The notes under the pieces were generated by a model. It saw only the letters and a program-made list of their open reading frames with translations, made no database searches and was not told the origin of the DNA. Both the position numbers and the translations under genes were made by a program. From Clostridia bacterium (GTDB lineage: Bacteria; Bacillota; Clostridia; Christensenellales; Aristaeellaceae), in contig JAFTWV010000014.1 of assembly GCA_017465155.1 (NCBI GenBank), forward strand, positions 1-64,000: 64,000 bases of DNA, in the 5' to 3' direction. Of this stretch, positions 45,431-53,650 are shown in pieces. Numbering within the stretch: position 1 is the first letter of the stretch; each line of letters begins with the position of its first letter.

Positions 45431-45934
45431 TCATGCTCTGAAGATCATCTTGACCACAGGACGCATCTGGCCCTGATACATGCTTTCTCCCTCGAATATC
45501 CGATGGAAGCCGCACTTTTCCAGCACACGGACAGAAGCCGTATTTTCAGCCGCGCATACCCCTGCAACCTCATGGAGACCGTGCATCGTCATGATGACGG
45601 GCAGGAACGCGCGGACTGCTTCCGTTGCATAGCCGCGGCTGGTATGGGCTGCGGCAGTATGATAGCCGATCTCCCAGCCTTCATCCATGGGGACAAGCTG
45701 TACATAGCCCGCATAGGTGCCGTCATGCAGAAGCATCGGATGAACAAAGGGACCGTCGCTTCCGCCGTAGCAGTCCATCAGGTCAGCGATGACCTCTGCA
45801 GCAATCTCTACCGTCGGGAATACTTCGTCCGGCAGAAAACGGCGGGTATCCTCATCCAGGGAGCCGAGGTGCACGGCTTGTGCCATATCGGGTGTAAAAT
45901 CGGTGATGATAAGCCGTTCTGTTTCAATCCTCAT
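45431..45934 (-). CDS. GNAT family N-acetyltransferase (RimJ type)
   Basis: 167-residue acetyltransferase using acetyl-CoA. The opening IETERLIITDFTPDMAQAV and the binding stretch EIGYHTAAAHTSRGYATEAV (about 92-111) are typical of the RimJ/RimL branch, followed by AENTASVRVLEKCGF. The acceptor may be a ribosomal or other protein N-terminus, or an antibiotic. The ATG at 45934 lies inside the end of ispE (11 bases overlap), so it is translated with ispE. It ends near a hairpin shared with the convergent gene. Confidence 0.87.
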   Translation of the reverse strand: MRIETERLIITDFTPDMAQAVHLGSLDEDTRRFLPDEVFPTVEIAAEVIADLMDCYGGSDGPFVHPMLLHDGTYAGYVQLVPMDEGWEIGYHTAAAHTSRGYATEAVRAFLPVIMTMHGLHEVAGVCAAENTASVRVLEKCGFHRIFEGESMYQGQMRPVVKMIFRA

Positions 45935-46796
45935 TTTCAAACACCATACTTTCCTTGCAGGTCTCGCACCGGAAGGTTCGTTCCCAGTGCTGCTTCATTT
46001 GAGCATAGGCGGTATCGGCCGACGTCTCGTCATCAAATACGCCGAATACCGCCGAACCGCTGCCGGTCATCAGGGCGGTGAGCGCCCCTGTCTTCTTCAG
46101 TGCGGCAATTGCCTGACGGATTCCTTCCCGGCGGGCTTCACTGACGGGCTGCATCACATTGACCAGCGCTGCGGGCAGCATGACGCCGTTCCCTGCAGCA
46201 AGAGCAGCCATGGCGGCGTGGGTGTCAGGGCGCAAGCAGTCCTGCTGTTCATGATAGGCTGTGAAGACCTCTCGGGTGGACAGGCCTTCGCAGGGCTGAA
46301 TGACTACCAGCGGCCAATTGCGCCCGCAGGGAAGGTCTTCCATCTTTTCGCCAATACCGGTGGTGCGGGTCAGTCCGCCGCGCAGGCAGAAAGGAACGTC
46401 GGCACCGAGGGTCAGGCCGAGCGCTTCCAGCTCGCTTTGGCTCAAGCCAGTATGCCACAGGCGGTTCAGACCGGCCAGCACTGCTGCTGCATCCGCGCTT
46501 CCGCCGCCCATGCCCGCGCCCACGGGAATGGTTTTGTGAACGTGAATTGCCGCGCCGCCTGCATAACCGGTATGGCGCTGCAGCGCACGTGCAGCCTTCA
46601 GGGCAAGATGTCCTTCATCTGCCGGGAGAAGCGGCAATCCTCCTGTTGTCAGCGTGATCTCATCTGCTTGAGCAAGGGTTATTTCATCTGAAAGCGTCAC
46701 AGGCTGCATGAGCATGTCCATCAGATGATAGCCATCGGCACGCCGGCCGGTAATATCCAGCGTCCAGTTGATTTTGGCACGGGCTTTGATGCGCAT
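45924..46796 (-). CDS. ispE: 4-diphosphocytidyl-2-C-methyl-D-erythritol kinase
   Basis: 290-residue GHMP kinase of the MEP isoprenoid pathway, phosphorylating CDP-methylerythritol. It opens with the ARAKINWTLDITGRRADGYH motif, has the ATP loop PVGAGMGGGSADAAAVL (about 92-108) and a late ALMTGSGSAVFGVF motif (about 255). It is the first gene before GNAT. GGGAGG lies nine bases before the ATG at 46796. The presence of ispE shows that this organism makes isoprenoids by the MEP route. Confidence 0.93.
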   Translation of the reverse strand: MRIKARAKINWTLDITGRRADGYHLMDMLMQPVTLSDEITLAQADEITLTTGGLPLLPADEGHLALKAARALQRHTGYAGGAAIHVHKTIPVGAGMGGGSADAAAVLAGLNRLWHTGLSQSELEALGLTLGADVPFCLRGGLTRTTGIGEKMEDLPCGRNWPLVVIQPCEGLSTREVFTAYHEQQDCLRPDTHAAMAALAAGNGVMLPAALVNVMQPVSEARREGIRQAIAALKKTGALTALMTGSGSAVFGVFDDETSADTAYAQMKQHWERTFRCETCKESMVFENED

Positions 46797-46851
46797 GGCT
46801 GCGTCCTCCCTCAAAATGTTCGCTGCAATCATCATACGCCAAATCCAATGA

Positions 46852-46880
46852 TTGTGCAAGCAGGAATTGTGTGCTATAAT
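46852..46880 (+). promoter_or_regulatory. promoter of the DUF1934 operon
   Basis: TTGTGC (46852-46857), 17-base spacer, TGC-TATAAT (-10 at 46875-46880), 26 bases before the start. Confidence 0.75.
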
Positions 46881-46906
46881 GGTTTCATTACGAAGGAGGA
46901 GTATCC

Positions 46907-47368
46907 ATGGAGCAGAAAACGACGCCTGTCCTTGTGACATTGACAAGCTGCGCCAAGCCCGAACACGGGGAGCCCGAAGCTCCCATCCGCATGATGTGCC
47001 ATGGGCAGCTCAAGTCCACGTCCACCGGATATATGCTGCGCTATCAGGAAGTGCAGACAGACGACGAGACCCATCAAACCGCTGTTCAGGACGTGATTCT
47101 GAACATGCAGCCCGGACGGGTCACAATGGCCCGCCTTGGTCCTTATGGGACGACAATGGTATTCGTCAAGGACCGACGCTTTGAGGGCGCTTATCATACC
47201 CCGTTTGGCGATCTTGCGCTGGCGCTGTTCGCAACACAGGTCAACTGCCGCCTGGAGCCCGATCACGGCAGCGTGCATCTGGAATACCAGCTGGATATGC
47301 AGGGCAGCTATGCCGCTGTACAGGTGATTGACATCGCCTATCAGGCAGATGAGGCGGCTCCGTGCTGA
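46907..47368 (+). CDS. DUF1934 family protein
   Basis: 153-residue protein of the DUF1934 (YwiB-like) family, a small lipocalin-like beta-barrel. The pattern KSTSTGYMLRYQEV, MARLGPYGTTMVF, and YHTPFGDLALALFATQVN is clear. Function is not known. In many Firmicutes it precedes arginyl-tRNA synthetase; here it starts an operon with the two following genes. AAGGAGG precedes the ATG. Its stop overlaps the next start by 7 bases. Confidence 0.85.
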   Translation: MEQKTTPVLVTLTSCAKPEHGEPEAPIRMMCHGQLKSTSTGYMLRYQEVQTDDETHQTAVQDVILNMQPGRVTMARLGPYGTTMVFVKDRRFEGAYHTPFGDLALALFATQVNCRLEPDHGSVHLEYQLDMQGSYAAVQVIDIAYQADEAAPC

Positions 47369-47850
47369 GCTCTCTGCGGCAGCAGGTACAGGCCGCACTG
47401 ATGGAAGTGCCTGCAAGACGCAGGCCTGCGCTTCGCAGGAGTGACGCGCCGGATGCGCTGCTTGCCACTGATCTTCCGCTTGCCGCGTCCGAGGAGGAGG
47501 CAGCGGCGTTTATCTGCGGGATGACTGCACAGGGCTGGCGGGTGACGCGTCAGGGCAGCTGGCTGCTGCTGGATGCGGAGGTACCTGTTCCGGAGCTTCG
47601 GCTTCCTGCGGTGCTTCGGGGCGAGTGCGGCTGCTGTATATCGCTGCTTATGAGGCATCAGGAGGCAGGAGAGGCAGCGGCGTACATCCGCGCGGTAGTC
47701 AAGGCCTCCGAGGCGGGAAGGCAGCCATTTGAAAGGCTTTGTTTGCAGCTTCATGCGGAGCTGGCAGCCATGCTGCGCAGGCAGCAGCCGCTTCCGGGAG
47801 CGCTCGTGCCATATCTGTGTCAGGCTTACCACGATCTTTACCATACATGA
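47362..47850 (+). CDS. uncharacterised protein in DUF1934 operon
   Basis: 162-residue, Ala/Leu/Arg-rich helical protein with four or five cysteines, one patch being RGECGCCISLL. It starts at a GTG that overlaps the DUF1934 stop (7 bases), so it is coupled. No membrane segment or recognisable domain is visible. The N-terminal ARRRPALRRS and the many Glu/Ala suggest an acidic-basic helical protein. I know no function. Confidence 0.6.
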   Translation: MLSSLRQQVQAALMEVPARRRPALRRSDAPDALLATDLPLAASEEEAAAFICGMTAQGWRVTRQGSWLLLDAEVPVPELRLPAVLRGECGCCISLLMRHQEAGEAAAYIRAVVKASEAGRQPFERLCLQLHAELAAMLRRQQPLPGALVPYLCQAYHDLYHT

Positions 47851-47862
47851 GGAGGAATGTCC

Positions 47863-48513
47863 ATGATCATCAGCTGCATCGGCCATGCCAAATTCCTGAT
47901 TGAGCTGGAGAACGGCCAGCGCATCGTAACGGATCCCTACGACGCGACCTGCGGATATCCCGTGACGGAGACGCCTGCGGATGTGGTGCTGGTATCACAT
48001 GGACACCATGATCACAATGCCGTGGATACCATGCCGGAATCTGCCCGTGTGATTGATCAGGCTGGTGTCTATGACCTTGGAGATGGCGTGACACTTACGG
48101 CAATTACTGCTGATCATGACGATGCGGGCGGAAGCAAGCGCGGCAAAACGCTGCTGTTTAATTTGTTCGCGGAAGGACTGCATGTGGGGCATATGGGTGA
48201 TCTGGGGCATATTCCCACTCCTGAACAGCGCATGCAGCTTGGAAGGACGGATGTGCTGATGATTCCCGTTGGGGGACACTTTACCATTGATGCGGTTACT
48301 GCGAAGGAGGTTGCGGCGCTGCTGGAGGCTCGTGTGGTGCTGCCCATGCATTACAGAACCCGCGCCAATGCAGGATGGCCCATTCAGCCGGTGGAGTCCT
48401 TCACGCAGCTGTACCAGACGCCTGTGGAACAGCTTGACCTGCTGCGTATCGCTGCAGGCGACCTTGAATGTCAGCCCGAGGTGGCAGTGCTGCTGCCGCA
48501 AAGCCTCAGGTAA
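47863..48513 (+). CDS. metallo-beta-lactamase fold hydrolase (UlaG-like)
   Basis: 216-residue metal-dependent hydrolase of the UlaG/YtkL-like group. The family opening ISCIGHAKFLIELENGQRIV is followed by TDPYD and the metal motif VSHGHHDHNAV (about 45-55), then GHMGDLGH (Asp/His ligands) and, near the end, LPMHYRTR. The substrate is unknown. Of two close ATGs I choose 47863, seven bases after GGAGG; the ATG at 47857 is only one base from it. It follows the uncharacterised gene by 12 bases. Confidence 0.87.
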   Translation: MIISCIGHAKFLIELENGQRIVTDPYDATCGYPVTETPADVVLVSHGHHDHNAVDTMPESARVIDQAGVYDLGDGVTLTAITADHDDAGGSKRGKTLLFNLFAEGLHVGHMGDLGHIPTPEQRMQLGRTDVLMIPVGGHFTIDAVTAKEVAALLEARVVLPMHYRTRANAGWPIQPVESFTQLYQTPVEQLDLLRIAAGDLECQPEVAVLLPQSLR

Positions 48514-48546
48514 CAGGAATACGACAAATGCAAAGGAGGGTTTACC

Positions 48547-49026
48547 ATGGGCAAGAAAGTCGGCAAACTCATCAAAGCAGCCCGTACTGGCGCAGATCTG
48601 ACGCAGGAGCAGCTGGCCCGGAAGATCAGCGGGTTGTCTGCCAATGATATCAGCCTTGCGGAACGCGGCGAAAAGGATCTGACGCAGGCGCAGCTGAAAA
48701 AGATTGCCACCATTACTGGCGTGACGCAGGCTTCGCTTATCAACGCGGCGAAGGAAGAGAAATCCTCGGGGACGAAAAAGACCACAACAACCACGAAAAA
48801 GGCCAAAACGCCCAGCAATGCCAACACCACCATGAAGGTCACCAGCACCGAGAAGAAGCTCGTCGAGGCATACCGCCTTGCTTCTTCGGATGATAAGAAA
48901 AGAGCCATGAACATCCTTAAGGGGCAGGAAACGGGTCTGGACGCGCTGCTGGACGGCGCTGATGTAGCGGATAAGTTCGAGGACGTGCTGGAGGATGTCA
49001 TCGGCGGCATTCTGGGTGGAAGGTAA
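48547..49026 (+). CDS. XRE-type helix-turn-helix protein
   Basis: 159-residue protein. The N-terminal HTH (about 5-60) is of the XRE/Cro type (LTQEQLARKISGLSANDISLAERG). A Thr/Lys-rich linker (about 72-95) joins a helical C-terminal part (EKKLVEAYRLASSDDKKRAM, then a Gly/Asp-rich end). The linker and end could mediate oligomerisation. Targets are unknown. It follows the hydrolase by 33 bases with AAAGGAGG. Confidence 0.8.
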   Translation: MGKKVGKLIKAARTGADLTQEQLARKISGLSANDISLAERGEKDLTQAQLKKIATITGVTQASLINAAKEEKSSGTKKTTTTTKKAKTPSNANTTMKVTSTEKKLVEAYRLASSDDKKRAMNILKGQETGLDALLDGADVADKFEDVLEDVIGGILGGR

Positions 49027-49032
49027 GGACAC

Positions 49033-49863
49033 ATGATCAATCTTGCATTGGCAATTCTCAGCAGCATGGCAATTTCCGTGCTCATGCGCCTGAGCAGCCG
49101 TCACACGTCCAACAGCCTGACGGTGCTTGCGGCCAACTATATGATGTGTACCGCTGCGGCAGCTTTCCTGACTGGCTGGCCGCTGTTCCCGTCAGGAGAT
49201 GGTACTGTACTGACGCTCTCCATAGGCACAGCGACAGGCGTACTGTATCTGCTGGGCTTTGTGTTGCTCCGGTGGAACATCAGCAGGAATGGACTTGTGC
49301 TTCCGGCAACGTTCCAGAAGCTGGGGGTGATTGTCCCGACGCTGGCGGCGGTGCTGCTCTTTGGCGAAACGCCGCGCGTACTGCAGCTGATCGGCGTAGT
49401 TGTGGCGATTGCAGCCATCCTGATCATGCAGGAACGCGGGGAAAGCAATGCTGGGAGCATGGGTGGACTGGTGCTGCTTCTGCTGGCTGGCGGGTGCTCG
49501 GACGTCATGTCCAAGGTGTTTGAGCAGTATGGCAATGCAGCGCAGGAAAATCACTTCCTGTTGAGCATTTTTGTGGTGGCATTGGTGCTGTGTATCATCC
49601 TGTGTATCGTGAAAAAGCAGGGCGTGACGCTGCCTGACGTGCTCTATGGTTTTGCCATCGGCATTCCGAACTATATGTCAGCCCGTTTCCTGCTGCGCGC
49701 GCTGATGCAGGTGCCGGCCGTGGTGGTCTATCCGACATTCAGTGTGGGCACCATCGTGCTGGTAACGCTGGTGGGCGTGGTGTTCTTTCACGAGCGCCTG
49801 GATCGTCGGAAGCTGCTGGCGCTGGGGATGATTCTTGTTTCGCTTGTGCTGTTGAACGTGTAA
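49033..49863 (+). CDS. DMT superfamily (EamA) transporter
   Basis: 276-residue integral membrane protein with about ten helices. Two EamA-type halves are suggested by the repeated pattern: RNGLVLPATFQKLGVIVPTL with LFGETPRVLQLIGVVVAI in the first, and VPAVVVYPTFSVGTIVLVTL with VFFHERLDRRKLLALGMI in the second. EamA transporters export amino acids or small metabolites. It starts 7 bases after the XRE gene. The weak ribosome site suggests coupling to it. Confidence 0.82.
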   Translation: MINLALAILSSMAISVLMRLSSRHTSNSLTVLAANYMMCTAAAAFLTGWPLFPSGDGTVLTLSIGTATGVLYLLGFVLLRWNISRNGLVLPATFQKLGVIVPTLAAVLLFGETPRVLQLIGVVVAIAAILIMQERGESNAGSMGGLVLLLLAGGCSDVMSKVFEQYGNAAQENHFLLSIFVVALVLCIILCIVKKQGVTLPDVLYGFAIGIPNYMSARFLLRALMQVPAVVVYPTFSVGTIVLVTLVGVVFFHERLDRRKLLALGMILVSLVLLNV

Positions 49864-49868
49864 AGCAT

Positions 49869-49899
49869 GCCGATTCTCTGGGTCAGAGAATCGGCTCTT
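49869..49899 (+). terminator. rho-independent terminator
   Basis: Perfect 12-bp stem GCCGATTCTCTG/CAGAGAATCGGC with a 3-base loop and TCTTTCTG tail. Confidence 0.8.
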
Positions 49900-49940
49900 T
49901 CTGTTTATCAAGAATTTTTGAAAAAAGTTCATTTTTCCTC

Positions 49941-49969
49941 TTGACACATTTCAAAACCTGTGTTATTAT
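49941..49969 (+). promoter_or_regulatory. tRNA promoter
   Basis: TTGACA (49941-49946), 17-base spacer, TATTAT (49964-49969), 43 bases before tRNA-Val. Confidence 0.85.
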
Positions 49970-50011
49970 ATATAACGTTGACGGCACACAAGCCAGAAAC
50001 AAAAAGAATAT

Positions 50012-50085
50012 GGGATTATAGCTCAGTTGGTTAGAGCGCCACGTTGACATCGTGGAGGTCATAGGTTCGAGCCCTACTAATCCCA
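50012..50085 (+). tRNA. tRNA-Val (GAC anticodon)
   Basis: A 74-nt cloverleaf. Acceptor arm GGGATTA/TAATCCC, D arm GCTC/GAGC, anticodon stem CCACG/CGTGG with loop TTGACAT (anticodon GAC), T arm ATAGG/CCTAC with loop TTCGAGC. The outermost T-stem pair is A-C. CCA is not encoded. Its own promoter and terminator make it a single-gene unit. Confidence 0.95.
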
Positions 50086-50090
50086 CTGAA

Positions 50091-50128
50091 ACCGCAAGCC
50101 TTGAATTAACAGGGTTTGCGGTTTTTTT
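50091..50128 (+). terminator. rho-independent terminator after tRNA
   Basis: Ten-base-pair stem (50091-50100 with 50113-50122, one G-U) followed by a long T-run. Confidence 0.85.
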
Positions 50129-50204
50129 GTGTTATTCAGTCCTTCTGTAAAGAGTATCATCACGAGGAGCGTTTATACGATAGAAGAAACAAATACTCTC
50201 CATG

Positions 50205-50233
50205 TTGTAAGATGGTTGAAAATATGCTATAAT
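50205..50233 (+). promoter_or_regulatory. promoter of the PPC-domain gene
   Basis: TTGTAA (50205-50210), 17-base spacer, TGC-TATAAT (-10 at 50228-50233). The untranslated leader is about 120 bases; I recognise no riboswitch in it. Confidence 0.65.
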
Positions 50234-50359
50234 TCGTGTATCGGTGGAAGTGAATCCGTGCGTTTCAAAAATAAATGGATGGATGACATAGGTACACTCT
50301 GGCTTTGGATCGGCATGTCTGCTGAAGTAAGAATGTTCACCACAAAAAGGAGGAATACG

Positions 50360-50782
50360 ATGGAATACCGACGCTTTGGCAATACCGTCCTGATGCGCGT
50401 TGACCGCGGCGAAGAGGTGCTCGCGCAGCTCAAGGCCATGGCGATTCAGGAAAACGTACGCCTTGCCAGTGTGCGGGCGCTTGGCGCCGTGAATGACTTC
50501 ACAGTAGGTGTGTTCAAAACCAGGGAGAAGAAGTATTATGCCAATCGCTTCACCGGTGATCATGAGATTGTGTCGCTGACCGGCACTATATCGACCATGA
50601 GCGGCGAATACTACGCACATCTTCACATGAGCGCAGGCGATGAACAGGGCCGTGTGTTTGGTGGACATCTCAATGAGGCCGTTGTGAGCGCGACCTGTGA
50701 GATGGTTGTTCAGATCATCGACGGTGAGGTGGATCGTGCGTTCGATGAGGACGTAGGATTGAATCTGTTCCGCTTCATCTAA
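50360..50782 (+). CDS. PPC/DUF296 domain protein
   Basis: 140-residue protein with a PPC (DUF296) domain, a small alpha/beta fold that forms trimers. The family features are RRFGNTVLMRVDRGEEVLAQL, ALGAVNDFTVGVF, YYAHLHMSAGDEQGRVFGGH with the metal-like histidines, and the C-terminal DEDVGLNLFRF. In plants PPC is joined to an AT-hook for DNA binding; bacterial single-domain members have no set function. AAGGAGG precedes the ATG at 50360. It is monocistronic between terminators. Confidence 0.85.
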   Translation: MEYRRFGNTVLMRVDRGEEVLAQLKAMAIQENVRLASVRALGAVNDFTVGVFKTREKKYYANRFTGDHEIVSLTGTISTMSGEYYAHLHMSAGDEQGRVFGGHLNEAVVSATCEMVVQIIDGEVDRAFDEDVGLNLFRFI

Positions 50783-50784
50783 GA

Positions 50785-50823
50785 AAAAGGCAGTCAGGGA
50801 ATTACATCCGCTGACTGCCTTTT
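50785..50823. terminator. bidirectional terminator
   Basis: Perfect stem AAAAGGCAGTCAG (50785-50797) with CTGACTGCCTTTT (50811-50823) between convergent PPC and DUF4091 genes. Confidence 0.8.
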
Positions 50824-50830
50824 GATGTGC

Positions 50831-52474
50831 TTATAATCTCGTAAGGATCTCCTGATTCACCCGCTGCCGCAGCTGCAGGATGTCGTGACTTGCGGCCATG
50901 GTCGAGAATGTCAGCCTTCCTCCGAAGGCTGTATCAAGCAGATGGACGACGTACTCACGGCTGGTCAGACTGGACAGAAATTCCAGCGCACGCATGTCCT
51001 GCAGGGCATGCGTGGTGACCATCAGACGGAGAGACTCCTCCGGGAAACCGTCTGGGCCTGGATAAACCTGAAAAGGATCACCTGCTGGTACGCCGCAGTC
51101 TGCATCCGTAACAGCGTGGGGATCAACAGCATAGTGGGAATACATGCAATTGTAGAAATTGTAGCCCCAGTGCAGGAAGCCCTCGGCATTCCAGCGGAAC
51201 AGCTGCGCGCCGAGGATGCGGTTTCTGCTGGAGGGAAGGGCAATGAATGTGTTGGACATCTGTTGATACTGGGCGCAGCAGTAGTACACCCAAAGCCCTG
51301 GGGTCTGTGCGGAAAGGAATGGTTCGACGCGGTTTGTCGCCACAACGGGATGGTTGACAATGCCCTGCTGGTAGTAGCTGAAATTGCTCAGTGCATCCAT
51401 GATGACGCAGCCCTGCAGGAGATCGTCCACCTGATTGCGGGCGGCAAGATAGCTGGACAAATGCCTGTCGGATGGCTCGTCAGAGATGTGCCAGCGGACA
51501 TGATCGGAAACGCCCTCATCGGCAAATACCTGCCGCAGTGCGGGAATGTAGGCGGCTAAAAATGTCCGGTATGCACTGCATACGGCTGGTGTATCCCAGC
51601 CAAAGAGCTGGCCGTATTCGCCGTTGACAGTCGCCATGATCTTAGGCGCATGCTGTGCGCCCCACTGCGTGTACAGGTGCGCAGGCTCAAAGTGCGTCAC
51701 GCCGCAGTCCTTGCACATCTTGATCCAGCGCCGCAGCTTATCCATGTTGAAATGGTAGGTGCTTCCATCAAGAAAGACGTCTACCAGCTGTGTGGTCAGA
51801 CGTTCACCACCGACAGCTGTGTCCAGCGGAGGCGTATGAATGGGCGTGAGTACCAAGTTCATGCCGTGCCGGACGGCTGTGCGAAGGAAGCGCTCGATCA
51901 GCGTCCAGTGTGCTTCACTGAAGGCTTCCACACCGTAATGCTGTGCGATGCAGTCGCAATGGAACCAGCGGGTCAGCAGGAGACGCTGCGGCGGCAGGGA
52001 AGCGGGGAGCAGTTCGATATGCACCACGCGCTCTGCCAGCAGCATACCTTGCTCGTCCAGCAGCTGAAGCGTCAATGGAAATACACCGGACAAAGACTCG
52101 TCCTCTGCGAAAACATCCACCCAAATGCAGCTCCACTGCCGGCTGCTTTTCAGTGCATGGGGTTTGAGCTCCGTCAGCAGATCAGGATACAAACCGGGGT
52201 GTCCATCCTGAAGAAGCGGATCAGTGCAGTCATCGTACATCGCCATCTGCACGGGTACCTGCTGCACCCTGCGCAGCTGCACAAATCGTGACAGCGGAGA
52301 ATCAAGCTGCAGCTGCACTTCATGCTGTCCGGGTATATCCTGACGGAAGGCCAGCTGAAAGGAAATGATTTCATTCCGGAAACCTTGGAGTGTCAGAGGG
52401 CGCTCAGCGGGAGCGTTGTCCAGGAATACCTTTTCCAGAGAGGACAGGATTCTTGTATCGATTGTAGGGTTCAT
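50831..52474 (-). CDS. DUF4091 glycosidase-like protein
   Basis: 547-residue protein with an N-terminal beta domain (about 1-150) and a TIM-barrel-like part with DUF4091 near the C-terminus, similar in layout to GH123 N-acetylgalactosaminidases. The VRWHISDEPSDRHLSSYLAA stretch could supply acidic residues (Asp-Glu), and FRWNAEGFLHWGYNFYN is the typical DUF4091 mark. No signal peptide is seen. It may process imported sugars. The start at 52474 follows AGGAAC; a longer frame adds residues without support. Substrate unknown. Confidence 0.8.
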   Translation of the reverse strand: MNPTIDTRILSSLEKVFLDNAPAERPLTLQGFRNEIISFQLAFRQDIPGQHEVQLQLDSPLSRFVQLRRVQQVPVQMAMYDDCTDPLLQDGHPGLYPDLLTELKPHALKSSRQWSCIWVDVFAEDESLSGVFPLTLQLLDEQGMLLAERVVHIELLPASLPPQRLLLTRWFHCDCIAQHYGVEAFSEAHWTLIERFLRTAVRHGMNLVLTPIHTPPLDTAVGGERLTTQLVDVFLDGSTYHFNMDKLRRWIKMCKDCGVTHFEPAHLYTQWGAQHAPKIMATVNGEYGQLFGWDTPAVCSAYRTFLAAYIPALRQVFADEGVSDHVRWHISDEPSDRHLSSYLAARNQVDDLLQGCVIMDALSNFSYYQQGIVNHPVVATNRVEPFLSAQTPGLWVYYCCAQYQQMSNTFIALPSSRNRILGAQLFRWNAEGFLHWGYNFYNCMYSHYAVDPHAVTDADCGVPAGDPFQVYPGPDGFPEESLRLMVTTHALQDMRALEFLSSLTSREYVVHLLDTAFGGRLTFSTMAASHDILQLRQRVNQEILTRL

Positions 52475-52553
52475 ATGTGTTCCTGCTTTCCTGTGAGGTT
52501 GTCTGTATGATACCATGGCTGCCGGAGGATGTCCAGTCCCATTACGCAATCAA

Positions 52554-52578
52554 CCGCCGGAGCTGCGTGCCCCGGCGG
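52554..52578 (-). terminator. hairpin at end of ABC binding protein gene
   Basis: CCGCCGG/CCGGCGG stem with an 11-base loop just downstream of the binding-protein stop, with a weak TTGATT tail on the minus strand. Confidence 0.45.
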
Positions 52579-52587
52579 CTTCGTAGT

Positions 52588-53628
52588 TTATTTGCTGCAG
52601 ATTTCACAGCCCTCGCAGGAGGAATGCTCATTGTTGATCTTTTCCACAAACTGCATGTCAACCATACTATCGTAGTCGTATTCGCCGTCAAACAGACCGG
52701 AAGTAATGGTAACCTCCATGCAGGTAGTCACAGCCTGTTCGCTGATGAAGCCGTCGAGGCTCCACAGGTTATCCTCGTAGGCGCGGTCAAGGGCAGCCTT
52801 GCGGCCCTCGTCCGTCAGGGTGGGAAACTCGATCTCCAGCACGCGGGCGGCCATTTCGCGATCCGCCTGAACGGCGCCGAGTGCGCGGATGATGGCACGA
52901 ACAAAGGCCTCGCAGGTGTCTGGGTCATCGTCAATGACGGACTGCTTTACGCCAATCACGGAGTAAGCGTAATCGCCCAGATCAGGGAACTTCACGAAGG
53001 GCTCCTCAAAGATACCTGCTGTCACGCCTTCGGAGATTTGTGGCTCACCGCCGTTGCCGATGTCGCCCTGACCGTACTGAAGCATTGCGGTCACGGTGGA
53101 GGCGTCGGCATTTTCGGAAAGCGTTACGTCTGTATCGGGATCAAGGCCCACGGATTTGATCAGGTAGCGTGTCAGCACATTGGGGGAACCACCGTAGCGA
53201 CCGGCAATGATGACCTTGCCCTTCAGGAAAGCGGCCATGTCCTCCGGGCTGTTGCTGGCAGGGGTAAGGCCCTTGCGAGCGAAGAGATACACATTGGCTC
53301 GGTTGACGCAGTTAACGATGGCACGGATTGGATCGTCATTGCCCTGATTGGCAAAGTTGTAGCTGTCCACGCCGCCGATGGCAGCAAAGGCGTCACCGGA
53401 TACGACAGCTGTTACATGCGCGCCGCCGGTTGCCTGAACGACGCTGACGTCAAGGCCTTCCTCGGCGAAGTAACCCTCATGGATGGCTACATACAGCGGC
53501 AGATAGCCGATCAGGTGAACAGGTTCTGACACCACGATGGATCGGAGCGCAGTGTCTTCTGCCATGGCGCAGGGCGCGAACGCCAGCAGCGAGGCAGCCA
53601 GCAGCAAGGGGAGAATACGTCTGTTCAT
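52588..53628 (-). CDS. ABC binding protein (nitrate/sulfonate/thiamine-precursor type)
   Basis: 346-residue binding protein of the SsuA/ThiY-type (NMT1-like) family. The signal peptide MNRRILPLLLAASLLAFAP is cut near AMA; the Cys in FAPCAMA is not in a good lipobox. The body shows IGYLPLYVAIHEGYFAEEGL, AAIGGVDSYNFANQ, GVKQSVIDDDPDTCEAFVRA. The C-terminus carries a tight Cys cluster (SCEGCEICS) not usual for the family. Starts at 53628, eight bases after GGAGG. It is the last gene of a three-gene ABC operon. Substrate cannot be fixed from sequence. Confidence 0.85.
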   Translation of the reverse strand: MNRRILPLLLAASLLAFAPCAMAEDTALRSIVVSEPVHLIGYLPLYVAIHEGYFAEEGLDVSVVQATGGAHVTAVVSGDAFAAIGGVDSYNFANQGNDDPIRAIVNCVNRANVYLFARKGLTPASNSPEDMAAFLKGKVIIAGRYGGSPNVLTRYLIKSVGLDPDTDVTLSENADASTVTAMLQYGQGDIGNGGEPQISEGVTAGIFEEPFVKFPDLGDYAYSVIGVKQSVIDDDPDTCEAFVRAIIRALGAVQADREMAARVLEIEFPTLTDEGRKAALDRAYEDNLWSLDGFISEQAVTTCMEVTITSGLFDGEYDYDSMVDMQFVEKINNEHSSCEGCEICSK

Positions 53629-53650
53629 GGGAAGCACCTCCGTGACAGAT

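Noticed and set aside
52588..53628. MNRRILPLLLAA signal as a second Tat substrate
   Set aside because: The twin arginine lacks the following F-L-K pattern and the hydrophobic core is strong, as in Sec signals.
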